NCBI RefSeq assembly: GCF_003202435.1
Contig: NZ_QJHK01000012.1
Span: forward strand, 1 to 64,000
DNA from: Flavobacterium cheongpyeongense
GTDB taxonomy: Bacteria; Bacteroidota; Bacteroidia; Flavobacteriales; Flavobacteriaceae
Reading direction: 5' to 3'
Length of the DNA: 64,000 bases
Of the stretch, positions 8,209 through 17,203 are shown piece after piece (the stretch's first letter is position 1; each line of letters opens with the position of its first letter). The position numbers and the translations under genes were made by a program. A model generated the notes under the pieces. It saw nothing but the letters and a program-made list of their open reading frames with translations, was not told the DNA's origin and did not search any database.

Positions 8209-8787
8209 TTACTGTGGTGTTTCTACAGCTGGTGTTTTATCTACCAACTTCGCTTCCTCTGGAGTAAACTCAGGCACGATAGCATAAGTATCTACTTCTG
8301 AAATCGCCATCTCATCCAAGATATCAACCAAATTACGGTAATTGGATTTTTTTGTTGGTTTAATGATCACAATTATACCCTGATCAGGCTTACCTTTTGC
8401 AGTAGAGTAAGCCAGAACATTTCTCTTCTGTTTTAACAGTTCTTTACGTATACCATCTTTACCATATCCAATATCTTTAGGTCCAACTTTTGGTGAAGCC
8501 AGTAACCCCATATAATAAACCATTTTATTATCAGCTCCTAACATCACTGTCATCGTTCGGTTTTCGTCTACCTTAGTATCATCTATTGGTGTATCATCAG
8601 TATTTTTATCTGGCAACGACAAATCCATCGATTGAGGTTTTGACAACGTTGTGGTCAACATAAAGAATGTGATTAGTAAGAAAGCCAAATCTACCATTGC
8701 CGTTAAATCGACTTTTGAGTTTTGTTTTTTACTTCTTACTTTGCCACCTTTCCCGCCACCACCGTCGCCGGTATTTAATTCAGCCAT
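8209..8787 (-). CDS. exbD: ExbD/TolR family protein (second copy)
   Basis: A 192-residue biopolymer transport protein. A short cytoplasmic Gly/Lys-rich N-terminus precedes the membrane helix DLTAMVDLAFLLITFFML (27-44), which carries the conserved proton-path aspartate (Asp33). The periplasmic domain ends in EVDTYAIVPEF. It forms the rotor-like core with ExbB and supports TonB. It is longer than typical ExbD (about 140) because of an extra segment in the periplasmic domain. It lies 19 bases downstream of the first exbD. Confidence 0.9.
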   Translation of the reverse strand: MAELNTGDGGGGKGGKVRSKKQNSKVDLTAMVDLAFLLITFFMLTTTLSKPQSMDLSLPDKNTDDTPIDDTKVDENRTMTVMLGADNKMVYYMGLLASPKVGPKDIGYGKDGIRKELLKQKRNVLAYSTAKGKPDQGIIVIIKPTKKSNYRNLVDILDEMAISEVDTYAIVPEFTPEEAKLVDKTPAVETPQ

Positions 8788-8806
8788 TTTAGTGTATATT
8801 TTTTAA

Positions 8807-9436
8807 TTAAAAGTCATCTCTAGCTCTCATACCTGTAACCAGATTAAAAGAGTTGATTTTTTGATCTTGCAAAATATCCATTATTTTTCTAATAGCTGGA
8901 TATTGTTCTTTTGCATCACCTTTTATAGCAATCTGCAATTCTTTATCATGAAGATCAATTGTAGCTCTTCTTGAAACCAAAAGCCATTCTTTTAGTTGAT
9001 TATCTAAAGAATCTAAAGGAATACCTGGTTGGTTTGCCTTACTTCTCTCAGAAGCTTTCATATCAATAATTTGCTTCAGGTTTGCAAGTGGCACACCAAA
9101 ATCATCCATCAATGAAAAATTCTCCTGATCTTTTTCTGAAAAGTTCACCCCTAATTTTGCTCCCATCCCTTCAAGAGTTTTTTTACGAATATCTCGTCCC
9201 TTGATGTCAAAAAATACCTTGCTTTTACCATCTTTACCTTTACCTATTGTAATAATAGCCAAATCTGTATCTGGTAATTTAGTTTGTGCTACAGAAGAAG
9301 GTGTATCTACAGGAAGTGCTTCCGGAACTTTGGCGGTAGCGGTCAAAATAAAGAACGTAAGCAAAAGGAACGCAACATCACACATGGCAGTCATATCTGT
9401 CGATGTTGACTTTTTTTTCATTTTTATTTTAGCCAT
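8807..9436 (-). CDS. exbD: ExbD/TolR family protein (first copy)
   Basis: A 209-residue ExbD paralogue with the helix DMTAMCDVAFLLLTFFIL (14-31) and the conserved aspartate at residue 20. The periplasmic part is long and includes the KGDAKEQYPAIRKIMDILQ segment typical of ExbD C-terminal domains. Two non-identical ExbD proteins with one ExbB and one TonB is a frequent arrangement in Bacteroidota and may form a mixed complex. The gene lies 54 bases downstream of exbB. Confidence 0.9.
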   Translation of the reverse strand: MAKIKMKKKSTSTDMTAMCDVAFLLLTFFILTATAKVPEALPVDTPSSVAQTKLPDTDLAIITIGKGKDGKSKVFFDIKGRDIRKKTLEGMGAKLGVNFSEKDQENFSLMDDFGVPLANLKQIIDMKASERSKANQPGIPLDSLDNQLKEWLLVSRRATIDLHDKELQIAIKGDAKEQYPAIRKIMDILQDQKINSFNLVTGMRARDDF

Positions 9437-9490
9437 TCTCTTTTTATTTTATTTTGATAATTAATTCTAATTATTAATTTCAAAAATTAA

Positions 9491-10315
9491 TTATTGTTTC
9501 AAACTTCCTCTGAATTTTCTGTACGTATTTACAATTGTAGTACCAGCCTCATCGATAGAGTAAGTTAAATCATCAATTTTAGCAGTAAAGAAATTGTACG
9601 AAACAATTGCTAAGATAGAAGTAGAGATACCTGTTGCAGTATTGATAAGTGCCTCAGAGATACCTGTTGCAAGAGCAGCCTGATCCGGAGTACCAGCAGA
9701 AGCCAATGCTCCAAACGCTTTAATCATACCAGATACAGTTCCTAATAATCCTCCTAATGTTCCTAATGATACTAAAGTAGAGATGATAGTCATATTTTTC
9801 TCTAACATTGGCATTTCTAATGAAGTTGCCTCTTCAATTTCTTTGTGGATTACTTCTGCCGCTTCTTCACTATTGAATCCTTCTTTTTTAACATCCTGAT
9901 ATTTAATTAAAGCAGATTTAATTGCATTTGCAACTGAACCTTGTTGTTTGTCACATGAAGCAATAGCAGCCTCAATGTTTCCTTCTTTAATGCTACCTTG
10001 AACACTTTTCATAAACTTATCCAGGTTTGATTTCCCAGCTGCTTTAGAAATAACGATAAATCTTTCAATAGAAAAAACAACAACCATTAAAAACATACCT
10101 AATAATACCGGTACAATGAAACCTCCTTTATAAACTTGTCCTAATGTATTAATTGGATGACCTGTTTCTGGATTACCTCCCTCAAAGTTAGAAGAATCTC
10201 CCATAATTACTTTCCAAATAAACACCCCAACTAAAATACAAGCCACAATAATGATCCCTGTAATCATTCCTCCCCCATTCGAAGTGCTTTCTTTTTTAAC
10301 TTTAACGTTTGCCAT
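9491..10315 (-). CDS. exbB: MotA/TolQ/ExbB proton channel family protein
   Basis: A 274-residue inner-membrane protein with an N-terminal helix (about 15-40), a second at about 68-90, and the conserved MotA/ExbB block with two helices at about 170-200 (NMTIISTLVSLGTLGGLLGTV) and 220-245 (ALINTATGISTSILAIVSYN). It conducts protons with ExbD and powers TonB. It is the first gene of a seven-gene operon that ends at the terminator at 4477-4508. The length is slightly above the family norm because of the extra N-terminal helix seen in Bacteroidota members. Confidence 0.93.
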   Translation of the reverse strand: MANVKVKKESTSNGGGMITGIIIVACILVGVFIWKVIMGDSSNFEGGNPETGHPINTLGQVYKGGFIVPVLLGMFLMVVVFSIERFIVISKAAGKSNLDKFMKSVQGSIKEGNIEAAIASCDKQQGSVANAIKSALIKYQDVKKEGFNSEEAAEVIHKEIEEATSLEMPMLEKNMTIISTLVSLGTLGGLLGTVSGMIKAFGALASAGTPDQAALATGISEALINTATGISTSILAIVSYNFFTAKIDDLTYSIDEAGTTIVNTYRKFRGSLKQ

Positions 10316-10379
10316 TTTTTTTTAATTTTAATAGTTTTAAATAATTTTTATTTTTAGTTATATTTAACTTGTAGGGTAG

Positions 10380-10387
10380 CAAATTTA
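10380..10387 (-). promoter_or_regulatory. Probable -7 box of the exbB operon
   Basis: The minus strand reads TAAATTTG, matching TAnnTTTG, 65 bases before the exbB start codon. The -33 region at the right distance has TTTT rather than TTG. The rest of the 379-bp divergent gap (10316-10694) is very AT-rich with no gene or clear hairpin that I can see; it must also hold the promoter of the HerA-like gene. Confidence 0.45.
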
Positions 10388-10694
10388 TACGTTTAGTTTA
10401 AATAAAAAAACTTTTTTTAATTTAATTGAAGCAAATTTAACTTGATTTTAAAAAAGTTCTCATTAAATTGCTCACATCATTTTTTTGATAAAACAAAAAA
10501 TGACTTAATTTATGTAAAAATTACAACGTTTTAGTAAATATTCAAACATTCCTTGATGATCTTCTTAAAATGTTGCGAAATTATTTTTTACATTATTTTC
10601 AGTTAAAAAAGGTGCTTTTCCTGTTAAAAAAAAACAATAAATAGTAATAAAAACCTAAACAATACTCTTATAATCATCTAAATTACAAGTAAAA

Positions 10695-12212
10695 ATGAAC
10701 AAAAAAGACAGTTTCATTGAAGATATAAACAAAGGATATTCATCTAAAGGCGACTCTATTATTCTAGGAGGTGCCATTCTTGACGGAGAAGCTATAGCTG
10801 CTGCTCATGTAAAGATTCCTCTAAAAACTTTAAATCGTCACGGTCTCATTGCGGGTGCTACCGGAACAGGAAAAACAAAAACTATCCAGGTTTTTTCTGA
10901 GCAGCTTTCAAATGCCGGAATTCCTGTTTTAATGATGGACATAAAAGGGGATTTCAGCGGTATTGCAAAAGAAGGGAAAAAAGAAAATTTTATTACAGAA
11001 AGACACACTAAAATAAACATACCTTATAATCCAACATTTTTTCCGGTTGAATTAATGTCATTATCTAAACAAAATGGTGTTCGCTTGCGAGCCACAGTCT
11101 CAGAGTTTGGTCCAGTATTATTTTCAAGAATTCTTGACTTAAACGACACACAATCTGGTGTTATTGCAGTAATCTTTAAATATTGTGATGATAACAAAAT
11201 GCCTTTATTAGATTTAAAAGACATCAAAAAAGTAATCAATTATATTACAGAAGAAGGTAAAGAGGAAATCGAAGAGAGCTATGGTAAAATTTCCACTTCT
11301 ACTACCGGAACGATTTTGAGAAAAATCATTGAACTGGAACAACAGGGAGGCGATTTATTTTTTGGAGAATTATCTTTTGAAATTGATGATTTACTGCGAA
11401 TTGATGAAAACGGAAAAGGGTATGTAAACATCATACGGTTAACGGATATTCAGGACAAACCAAAGTTGTTTTCTACATTTATGCTGAGTTTACTAGCTGA
11501 AATTTATCAGCAAATGCCTGAAAAAGGAGACGCAGAACAACCGGAACTGGTGATTTTTATTGACGAGGCACATTTAATTTTTAGCGAAGCCAGCAAAGCA
11601 CTTTTAGATCAAATTGAAACTATTGTAAAACTGATTCGTTCGAAAGGTATTGGTGTTTATTTTATTACTCAAAACCCAATGGATGTTCCTAGTGGCGTCT
11701 TGGCACAATTAGGATTAAAAATTCAGCATGCCCTCAGGGCTTTTACAGCAAACGACCGTCAGGCAATTAAAAAAACGGCCGACAATTATCCAACATCCGA
11801 TTATTACAAAACTGATGAACTGCTTACCAGTTTAGGAATTGGTGAAGCGTTGGTGACCGCTTTGAATGAAAAAGGAGTTCCGACACCACTTGTAGCCACT
11901 ATGATGCGTGCCCCTCAAAGCCGAATGGACATTTTGACTTTTGATGAAATTGAAGAAATAAACAGCAAATCCAAATTAGTAAAAAAATATAGTGAAGAAA
12001 TAGATCGTGAAAGTGCTTACGAAATTCTAAACAAAAAAATTGAAGCAGCAACTCAAGCGGCAAGCGAACAGGAAGAAAAAGACCCTGAAAAATCTTCAAA
12101 AACGGAACCGAGTACTGCAGAAGTAGTTACAAAATCTGTTCTTAAAGTCGTTACAAGCGCTACCTTTATAAGAGGTGTTTTTGGTGTTTTATCAAAAATT
12201 TTAAAGAAATAG
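10695..12212 (+). CDS. HerA/DUF853-like P-loop ATPase (YjgR family)
   Basis: A 505-residue ATPase of the DUF853/HerA-helicase group. Walker A is GATGTGKT (residues 54-61) and Walker B is VIFIDEAH (about 285-292), followed by the QNPMDVPSGVLAQLG segment typical of YjgR-type proteins. HerA relatives translocate DNA, often with a nuclease, but no nuclease gene is adjacent and the E. coli relative has no settled function. The C-terminal 60 residues are charged and low-complexity, ending in a hydrophobic patch. The gene stands alone, convergent with kmo across a shared terminator. Confidence 0.85.
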   Translation: MNKKDSFIEDINKGYSSKGDSIILGGAILDGEAIAAAHVKIPLKTLNRHGLIAGATGTGKTKTIQVFSEQLSNAGIPVLMMDIKGDFSGIAKEGKKENFITERHTKINIPYNPTFFPVELMSLSKQNGVRLRATVSEFGPVLFSRILDLNDTQSGVIAVIFKYCDDNKMPLLDLKDIKKVINYITEEGKEEIEESYGKISTSTTGTILRKIIELEQQGGDLFFGELSFEIDDLLRIDENGKGYVNIIRLTDIQDKPKLFSTFMLSLLAEIYQQMPEKGDAEQPELVIFIDEAHLIFSEASKALLDQIETIVKLIRSKGIGVYFITQNPMDVPSGVLAQLGLKIQHALRAFTANDRQAIKKTADNYPTSDYYKTDELLTSLGIGEALVTALNEKGVPTPLVATMMRAPQSRMDILTFDEIEEINSKSKLVKKYSEEIDRESAYEILNKKIEAATQAASEQEEKDPEKSSKTEPSTAEVVTKSVLKVVTSATFIRGVFGVLSKILKK

Positions 12213-12219
12213 ATATCAT

Positions 12220-12258
12220 GTCAATATCAAAAACTGAAAATTGATTTTTGATATTGAC
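12220..12258. terminator. Bidirectional terminator between the HerA-like gene and kmo
   Basis: A perfect 14-bp stem (GTCAATATCAAAAA with TTTTTGATATTGAC) around an 11-base loop, with CTTTTATT after it on the plus strand. It lies between convergent stop codons. Confidence 0.8.
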
Positions 12259-12271
12259 CTTTTATTGCAGC

Positions 12272-13615
12272 TTATTTATTGAGCAATTCCAATATTTTAT
12301 TTTCAACCTCAGGAGTATTCCAGATGTTTTCGATATTTTCAATTCTTAAAATCTCTTCCATAATTCCATTTTGGAAATCTCCGATTGCCAAAGCTTCTGC
12401 ATACGGACGATCACTAAATGTTACACGGCTGTAAAGCGGAATCCATTTCTCAGGATATTTATCAGAGAATACTTTTTCGATTTTCTTTTGCAGCAAGAAT
12501 TTTTCATCGGCAGTTTTTGTACTCATTTCCATAAAATTGCGATATGAAAGCTCTGCAATCGCATCTGCGTTTGGTTTTCGGGAGATCTGATATTCTGAAA
12601 AAATGGTTTTCCAGTCATTTCCGTATTTTTGAATCATTTCGTGTAAAACCGTGATATCTTCAAAACCAGCATTCATTCCTTGTCCATAAAAAGGAACAAT
12701 GGCGTGACAGGCATCACCAATTAAAGCAATTTTATCTTCATACGTCCATGGAAAACATTTCATGGTGACCAAAGTACTGGTTGGATTCTTAAAGAAATCA
12801 TTTGCTAATTCAGGAATTACTTCAATGGAGTCCGGGAAGTTTTTCGTAAAGAAATCTTCCACCATTTTTCGATCAGTTAATGACGCAAACGAATTTTCTC
12901 CTTCAAACGGCATAAATAATGTGCAGGTAAAACTTCCGTCTAAATTAGGAAGTGCAATCAGCATATATTCACCTCGTGGCCAGATATGAAAAGAATTTTT
13001 ATCCAGTTTATGTGAACCATCTGCATTTGCCGGAATATTCAATTCTTTATACCCCATATTCAAAAATTCCTGCGAATAATTAAACATGCTCTGACGCTGC
13101 ATTCTGTGACGAATTCTGGAAAAGGCGCCATCCGCTCCAAAAACCATATCATATTTTTTCTCTTCCCACTCCCCTCTTTCTGTTTCACCTATATGTAAAG
13201 TTGCATCACTTAGCGTCACATCCCAGATTTTTTCCTCAAAATAAAACTCAGCTCCGGCTTCTTCGGCCAGGTCAATCATTTTACGGTTTAATGTTCCTCT
13301 GGAAATCGAATAAATAGACTCGCCTTCCTGCCCATAGTTCTGAAAATTGAGTTTATCGACCAAATGAATGGCACGTTTATCCATCGGGATAGCGATTTCA
13401 CGAACCGAATCACCTATGTTTACAGCATCTAGTGCTTTCCAGCCCCTGTTTGACATGGCGAGATTAATCGAACGTCCTGAAAAATTTATTTTGCGAATAT
13501 CAGGGCTACGGTCATAAACATGAACGGTGTGACCTGCTTTTTTAAGATAAATTGCCAATAAGGATCCTACCAGTCCAGAACCTACAACAGCAATTTTTAG
13601 TGGAGTTTGCATCAA
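12272..13615 (-). CDS. kmo: Kynurenine 3-monooxygenase
   Basis: A 447-residue FAD-dependent monooxygenase that hydroxylates L-kynurenine to 3-hydroxykynurenine in tryptophan breakdown and de novo NAD synthesis. The N-terminal FAD site is VVGSGLVGS (about 10-18), and the second FAD motif is the GDACHAIVPFYGQGMNAGFED segment at about 308-328, both typical of KMO. NLAMSNRGW near residues 52-60 and RGTLNRKMID near 105 are also family features. Kynureninase lies 7.6 kb away in the same orientation, separated by unrelated genes. The length is normal. Confidence 0.94.
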   Translation of the reverse strand: MMQTPLKIAVVGSGLVGSLLAIYLKKAGHTVHVYDRSPDIRKINFSGRSINLAMSNRGWKALDAVNIGDSVREIAIPMDKRAIHLVDKLNFQNYGQEGESIYSISRGTLNRKMIDLAEEAGAEFYFEEKIWDVTLSDATLHIGETERGEWEEKKYDMVFGADGAFSRIRHRMQRQSMFNYSQEFLNMGYKELNIPANADGSHKLDKNSFHIWPRGEYMLIALPNLDGSFTCTLFMPFEGENSFASLTDRKMVEDFFTKNFPDSIEVIPELANDFFKNPTSTLVTMKCFPWTYEDKIALIGDACHAIVPFYGQGMNAGFEDITVLHEMIQKYGNDWKTIFSEYQISRKPNADAIAELSYRNFMEMSTKTADEKFLLQKKIEKVFSDKYPEKWIPLYSRVTFSDRPYAEALAIGDFQNGIMEEILRIENIENIWNTPEVENKILELLNK

Positions 13616-13733
13616 GAAAAATCTAAATAATAAGGTCGTAAAAATAAGTAATAAATATACAAGAGCTTACAAATAAACCAAATATTTAGCATTCGAGCAT
13701 ACTATTCATCAAAGCATGTCCCGTCAGAAAAAG

Positions 13734-13807
13734 CCGGGTCGGGCTATTCACTATATCTTTTGCTCCGTTTCTCTTCACAAAAGGATACCGCTGCTATCCC
13801 TCATGCG
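13734..13807 (-). repeat. Dispersed hairpin repeat, divergent copy D
   Basis: Read on the minus strand it contains GGGATAGCAGCGG, ATCCTTTTGTG, GCAAAAGATATAGTG and AATAGCCCGACCC, the same block order and spacing as copies A-C but with different edge words (GGGATAGCAG for GCCCCGATAG and CCCGACC for CGGGAA). It lies upstream of kmo in otherwise gene-free sequence. Confidence 0.6.
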
Positions 13808-13890
13808 ATACTCGTTTTCATAACAAGATCTGGTTTTTAATGATTTATTAAAAATCCGAAAAGAATTAATTTTACTTAAAAAATAGTACT

Positions 13891-14052
13891 ATGAATAGTG
13901 AAATATTACAAACAGATATTCTTTTAAGTACATCGATTCTGAAGGAAAAAGTAAAAGATGATGTCTATTACAGTATTATTGCTGAAGAATCGAATAATAT
14001 TAAAACAAACTACTTTTCTGAATTTATTAAAATGAGTGATGTTTCAAACTAA
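13891..14052 (+). CDS. Small hypothetical protein, 53 residues
   Basis: A short frame, ATG to TAA, that was found by reading the gap between kmo and the 14192 gene. The product is MNSEILQTDILLSTSI..., charged and helical-looking (KEKVKDDVYYSIIAEESNNIKT), with no membrane segment or known motif. Codon use looks like its neighbours. No clear promoter is seen. It may be a real small protein or a chance frame. Confidence 0.4.
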   Translation: MNSEILQTDILLSTSILKEKVKDDVYYSIIAEESNNIKTNYFSEFIKMSDVSN

Positions 14053-14078
14053 ATAAAAATTCATCTAAGCATTTTTTT

Positions 14079-14093
14079 GTTACAACTTGTAAC
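14079..14093. promoter_or_regulatory. 15-bp palindrome, possible operator
   Basis: GTTACAACTTGTAAC is a perfect odd-length palindrome (7-bp arms) at 99 bases before the 14192 start codon. It is not followed by a T-run, so it looks like a protein-binding site rather than a terminator. No regulator gene is nearby, so this is inference from symmetry only. Confidence 0.35.
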
Positions 14094-14191
14094 GACCGAA
14101 CCTGATGATCCATCCAAAAAAAATATTATTTTAGTACCTCCAAAATATTTTTTAATACAAAACCACCCTGGTTTACAACGTTGCATCGCCT

Positions 14192-14644
14192 ATGAAAAAC
14201 ATTAAAAAACGAACTCTGTTAATTTTATCACTCCTTATGTTTATACCGTACATTGGTATTTCTCAAAAATACACAACAGCTGTACAAATGCCAACCCAGC
14301 AAAATGCAATTATTGTCAATGATATCATCGAAGCAGCGCATTACAAAACTTATTTTGTTGATTATTGTCTAAATAAAATAAACGAAACTGCTAACAAAGA
14401 AAAATGGGATGAACAAAAAACAAAGCAAATAACGGAAACCATCAATTTCAGAAACTTTAGAGATGCCGTTTATAATTTATTTGCATTTCATGACGAGATA
14501 GAATTAGAAACACTGTTGAAAACCTATCAAAAAGACAAAATATATCAGACTACAAATATCATGACCACTAATAAAGCTCTTAATATTAATCTTGATATAT
14601 ACGCAAGAGATGTCGTGATGGGAAAATACATTCTTGATAAATAA
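14192..14644 (+). CDS. Exported hypothetical protein, 150 residues
   Basis: Not recognised. The N-terminus is a clear Sec signal peptide (KKRTLLILSLLMFIPYIGISQ, cleavage near residue 25). The mature part of about 125 residues is charged and mostly helical (YFVDYCLNKINETANKEKWDEQ, FRDAVYNLFAFHDEIELETLLKTY) with a single cysteine and no metal or catalytic motif. It stands alone and ends at a hairpin terminator shared with the penicillin acylase gene. A periplasmic location is likely; the function is unknown. Confidence 0.65.
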   Translation: MKNIKKRTLLILSLLMFIPYIGISQKYTTAVQMPTQQNAIIVNDIIEAAHYKTYFVDYCLNKINETANKEKWDEQKTKQITETINFRNFRDAVYNLFAFHDEIELETLLKTYQKDKIYQTTNIMTTNKALNINLDIYARDVVMGKYILDK

Positions 14645-14648
14645 ATAT

Positions 14649-14681
14649 AAAGGTTCAGAGTTTTAAAGCCTTTGAACCTTT
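14649..14681. terminator. Bidirectional terminator
   Basis: AAAGGTTCA (14649-14657) pairs with TGAACCTTT (14673-14681), between the convergent 150-residue protein gene and the penicillin acylase gene. Confidence 0.65.
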
Positions 14682-14697
14682 ATAGTACAGATCAAAA

Positions 14698-17088
14698 CTA
14701 TTTGGTTTTCGGGTTAAAAACTAATTTAGTCGAAGTTTTTAAAATCTCCTCTTTATTCAGTTTCATTTTTCTGAATTTTCCAGCATTATACATTTCTGCC
14801 TGATCATCGTAATGTTTACTGAACGGATTTCCGGATTGTCCGGTTGGTAATATGCTCCAGCTGTTTTCTATATCCGAAAAATCAACAACTCTTCTTGTTG
14901 ATGGCCCTCCTTTTACATAATATTTACCTTCATCATTATATCCAAAAAACTGATTGTTAATTACCTCATTTGATCCCGGAGCAGCGAAAGGCCCAACATT
15001 GAATAATCTTCTTAAAGCTGCTACTTTCCCTAAAGGATGTTCGTGTTCTATTGTATGTACTTCTCCCCATGTCCAGTCAGAAATTGTGTTCCCTAATTGT
15101 TTCTGAAGGGATGCAATAGTCTGGTGAAATGATTTGGAAACAATATCTTTTCTGGTTTCTTTTACATGCTTAGTTTTGATATTATCCCACCAAACCGAAT
15201 TTTCATTTTTAATCTGCCTGGCAATAACCTGTTTTCCAAGTGAAACTCCCAAGAACAAATTAAAATTATCTTCTCCCATTTCATCCTCAAACGTATTTCT
15301 CAAATACAGATAAATCCATTTGTTATAAATCGTTGGTGCTATATCTTCCACATTAGTAGTTCCTTTCCATGATTTTAAAACACTCACAGCTTCTTTTTCT
15401 TTTGCAGAAATTGAATTAAGATCAATATTTAAGATTAAATTCCGAGCCACTTCAACAGCAACATCCGATGTATTATCATAAATCATTTTGCTAATCGCTT
15501 CTTTATCCCAGTTTGATTTTCCATCCATTAAGGCAGAAATTCTTTTAGCACGATCCTCAGGCAGATAATATCCCGGATACAAATAACCCTCAACTGCTTG
15601 CGGCTGATTATTTGCAGAGTACACATAGCCCCATTTTGGATTCTCAGAAGACGGGTTTTTCGAGAATTCTAAATATTCTACAATATCATCTTTGCCTGTT
15701 GAGCCGTCTAAAATGAAATGTGAATTTGCCTCTTTGTTGTGTTTATATAATTTTCCCGTTGCCCACCAGGCCACATTTCCTTTGGCGTCTCCGTACATTA
15801 CATTCAATCCGGGTGCAGCCACTAATTCAGCAGCTTTTTTAAAACTATCTTTATTTTTAGCATGCGAAAGACCGTAAACTGCATCCAGAATCTGAATGGG
15901 CTGCTGGGTAAAAATCCAGGACATTGCAATTGGATTTTTTTCATCAAGTCGTTCCAGCAAATCATTCATAATTGGACCGTGCCTAGTTGATTTAACTGTC
16001 AAAATCAGATCTGAACTGTCTTTTACTTTTATTGTTTTCTGTCTGGTTTCATAAGCGGCAAAACCTGTTGGTGTTTGATACAGATCAGAATTTCCTGTTT
16101 TGTTTTTTTCTTTATAAAAATCAATATCATCATTCATAAACATGGTTAAGCCGTAAGCATAATTCCGATTGTGAGCCAATAACGGAAATGGCGTTCCTGC
16201 TAAATAAAAACCGTATAATTCATGTTCAGCTGTTACCAAATGAGCTTCATACCAAGTACATGGTTGCGAAAACCCGATATGCGGGTCATTGGCAAAAATA
16301 ACTTTGCCACTTTTTGTTTTAGCAGGTCCGGCTACCCAACTGTTGCTCCCAATAAAAGGCGGAATTGGTGATTTATCCAGTAATGAAGCAACCGATTTTG
16401 AAATTCCTGCATATTCCTGGCTATTCTGTTTTGAAATTTTGATTTGTGTGGTATTGAATTCGCCTTCAATACCTAAATCTTTCAAATAAGCTGCTCCATA
16501 TTTATTTTTAATATCGGTCAGAAGCGGATCTGTTTTTTGCGCCATTGCAAAACTAAAAGCCATGTACCCAAAAATGTTATAAACATCTTTAATGGTAAAT
16601 TTTTCTTTTTTGACACCAACAAGTGTAAACTCAATTGGCGTAATGCCTTCTTCTAAATACTGATTAATTCCATCAAGATAAGCCAATGTCAATTGGTAGC
16701 TTGCACTGGTTTTATCGAGTTTTTCGATCGCTTTAGCCGAAGCTTCCTCAATTCCGATTCCTGCGAAAAATTTATCATTCTTAAGTGCAACTGATCCGAA
16801 AATTTCTGACAATCTGCCTGGAGCAATTCTGCGCAGCAATTCCATCTGCCATAACCTTTCCTGTGCATGAACATAACCTAAAGCGGTCATGGCATCTTTT
16901 TCAGAATTGGCATAAATATGTGGTATACCGTATTCATCAAAATAAACCGTAGTTTGATTCTGAATATTTTTCAACTCCAATTCGCCTTCATATGTTGGTT
17001 TTAAATGAAAAATATATGCACACAAAATGATGCTTACAACAGTAATAAAGGCTAATAAGATCAATAGGAATTTTTTAATTTTTCTCAT
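14698..17088 (-). CDS. Penicillin acylase family N-terminal nucleophile hydrolase
   Basis: A 796-residue exported hydrolase. An N-terminal signal or anchor helix (about 6-29) precedes the alpha-subunit region (GIPHIYANSEKDAMTALGYVHAQERLWQMELLRR at 54-87), a spacer, and the autoprocessing site: IGSNSWVAG, where Ser248 would become the N-terminal nucleophile of the beta subunit. Relatives cleave the amide bond of penicillins, cephalosporins or acyl-homoserine lactones. The substrate cannot be told from sequence; N-acyl-homoserine lactone or peptide amides are possible. The length fits unprocessed family members. It appears monocistronic. Confidence 0.9.
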   Translation of the reverse strand: MRKIKKFLLILLAFITVVSIILCAYIFHLKPTYEGELELKNIQNQTTVYFDEYGIPHIYANSEKDAMTALGYVHAQERLWQMELLRRIAPGRLSEIFGSVALKNDKFFAGIGIEEASAKAIEKLDKTSASYQLTLAYLDGINQYLEEGITPIEFTLVGVKKEKFTIKDVYNIFGYMAFSFAMAQKTDPLLTDIKNKYGAAYLKDLGIEGEFNTTQIKISKQNSQEYAGISKSVASLLDKSPIPPFIGSNSWVAGPAKTKSGKVIFANDPHIGFSQPCTWYEAHLVTAEHELYGFYLAGTPFPLLAHNRNYAYGLTMFMNDDIDFYKEKNKTGNSDLYQTPTGFAAYETRQKTIKVKDSSDLILTVKSTRHGPIMNDLLERLDEKNPIAMSWIFTQQPIQILDAVYGLSHAKNKDSFKKAAELVAAPGLNVMYGDAKGNVAWWATGKLYKHNKEANSHFILDGSTGKDDIVEYLEFSKNPSSENPKWGYVYSANNQPQAVEGYLYPGYYLPEDRAKRISALMDGKSNWDKEAISKMIYDNTSDVAVEVARNLILNIDLNSISAKEKEAVSVLKSWKGTTNVEDIAPTIYNKWIYLYLRNTFEDEMGEDNFNLFLGVSLGKQVIARQIKNENSVWWDNIKTKHVKETRKDIVSKSFHQTIASLQKQLGNTISDWTWGEVHTIEHEHPLGKVAALRRLFNVGPFAAPGSNEVINNQFFGYNDEGKYYVKGGPSTRRVVDFSDIENSWSILPTGQSGNPFSKHYDDQAEMYNAGKFRKMKLNKEEILKTSTKLVFNPKTK

Positions 17089-17203
17089 ATCAAAAGGATA
17101 ACGAATAAAAATGATTCAGCAATAATATAACTAAACGAGATAATCATATAAAGACTGTTGCTTTTTAAAAGCTAAATTTATGTATTTAAAACCAATATGA
17201 TAA

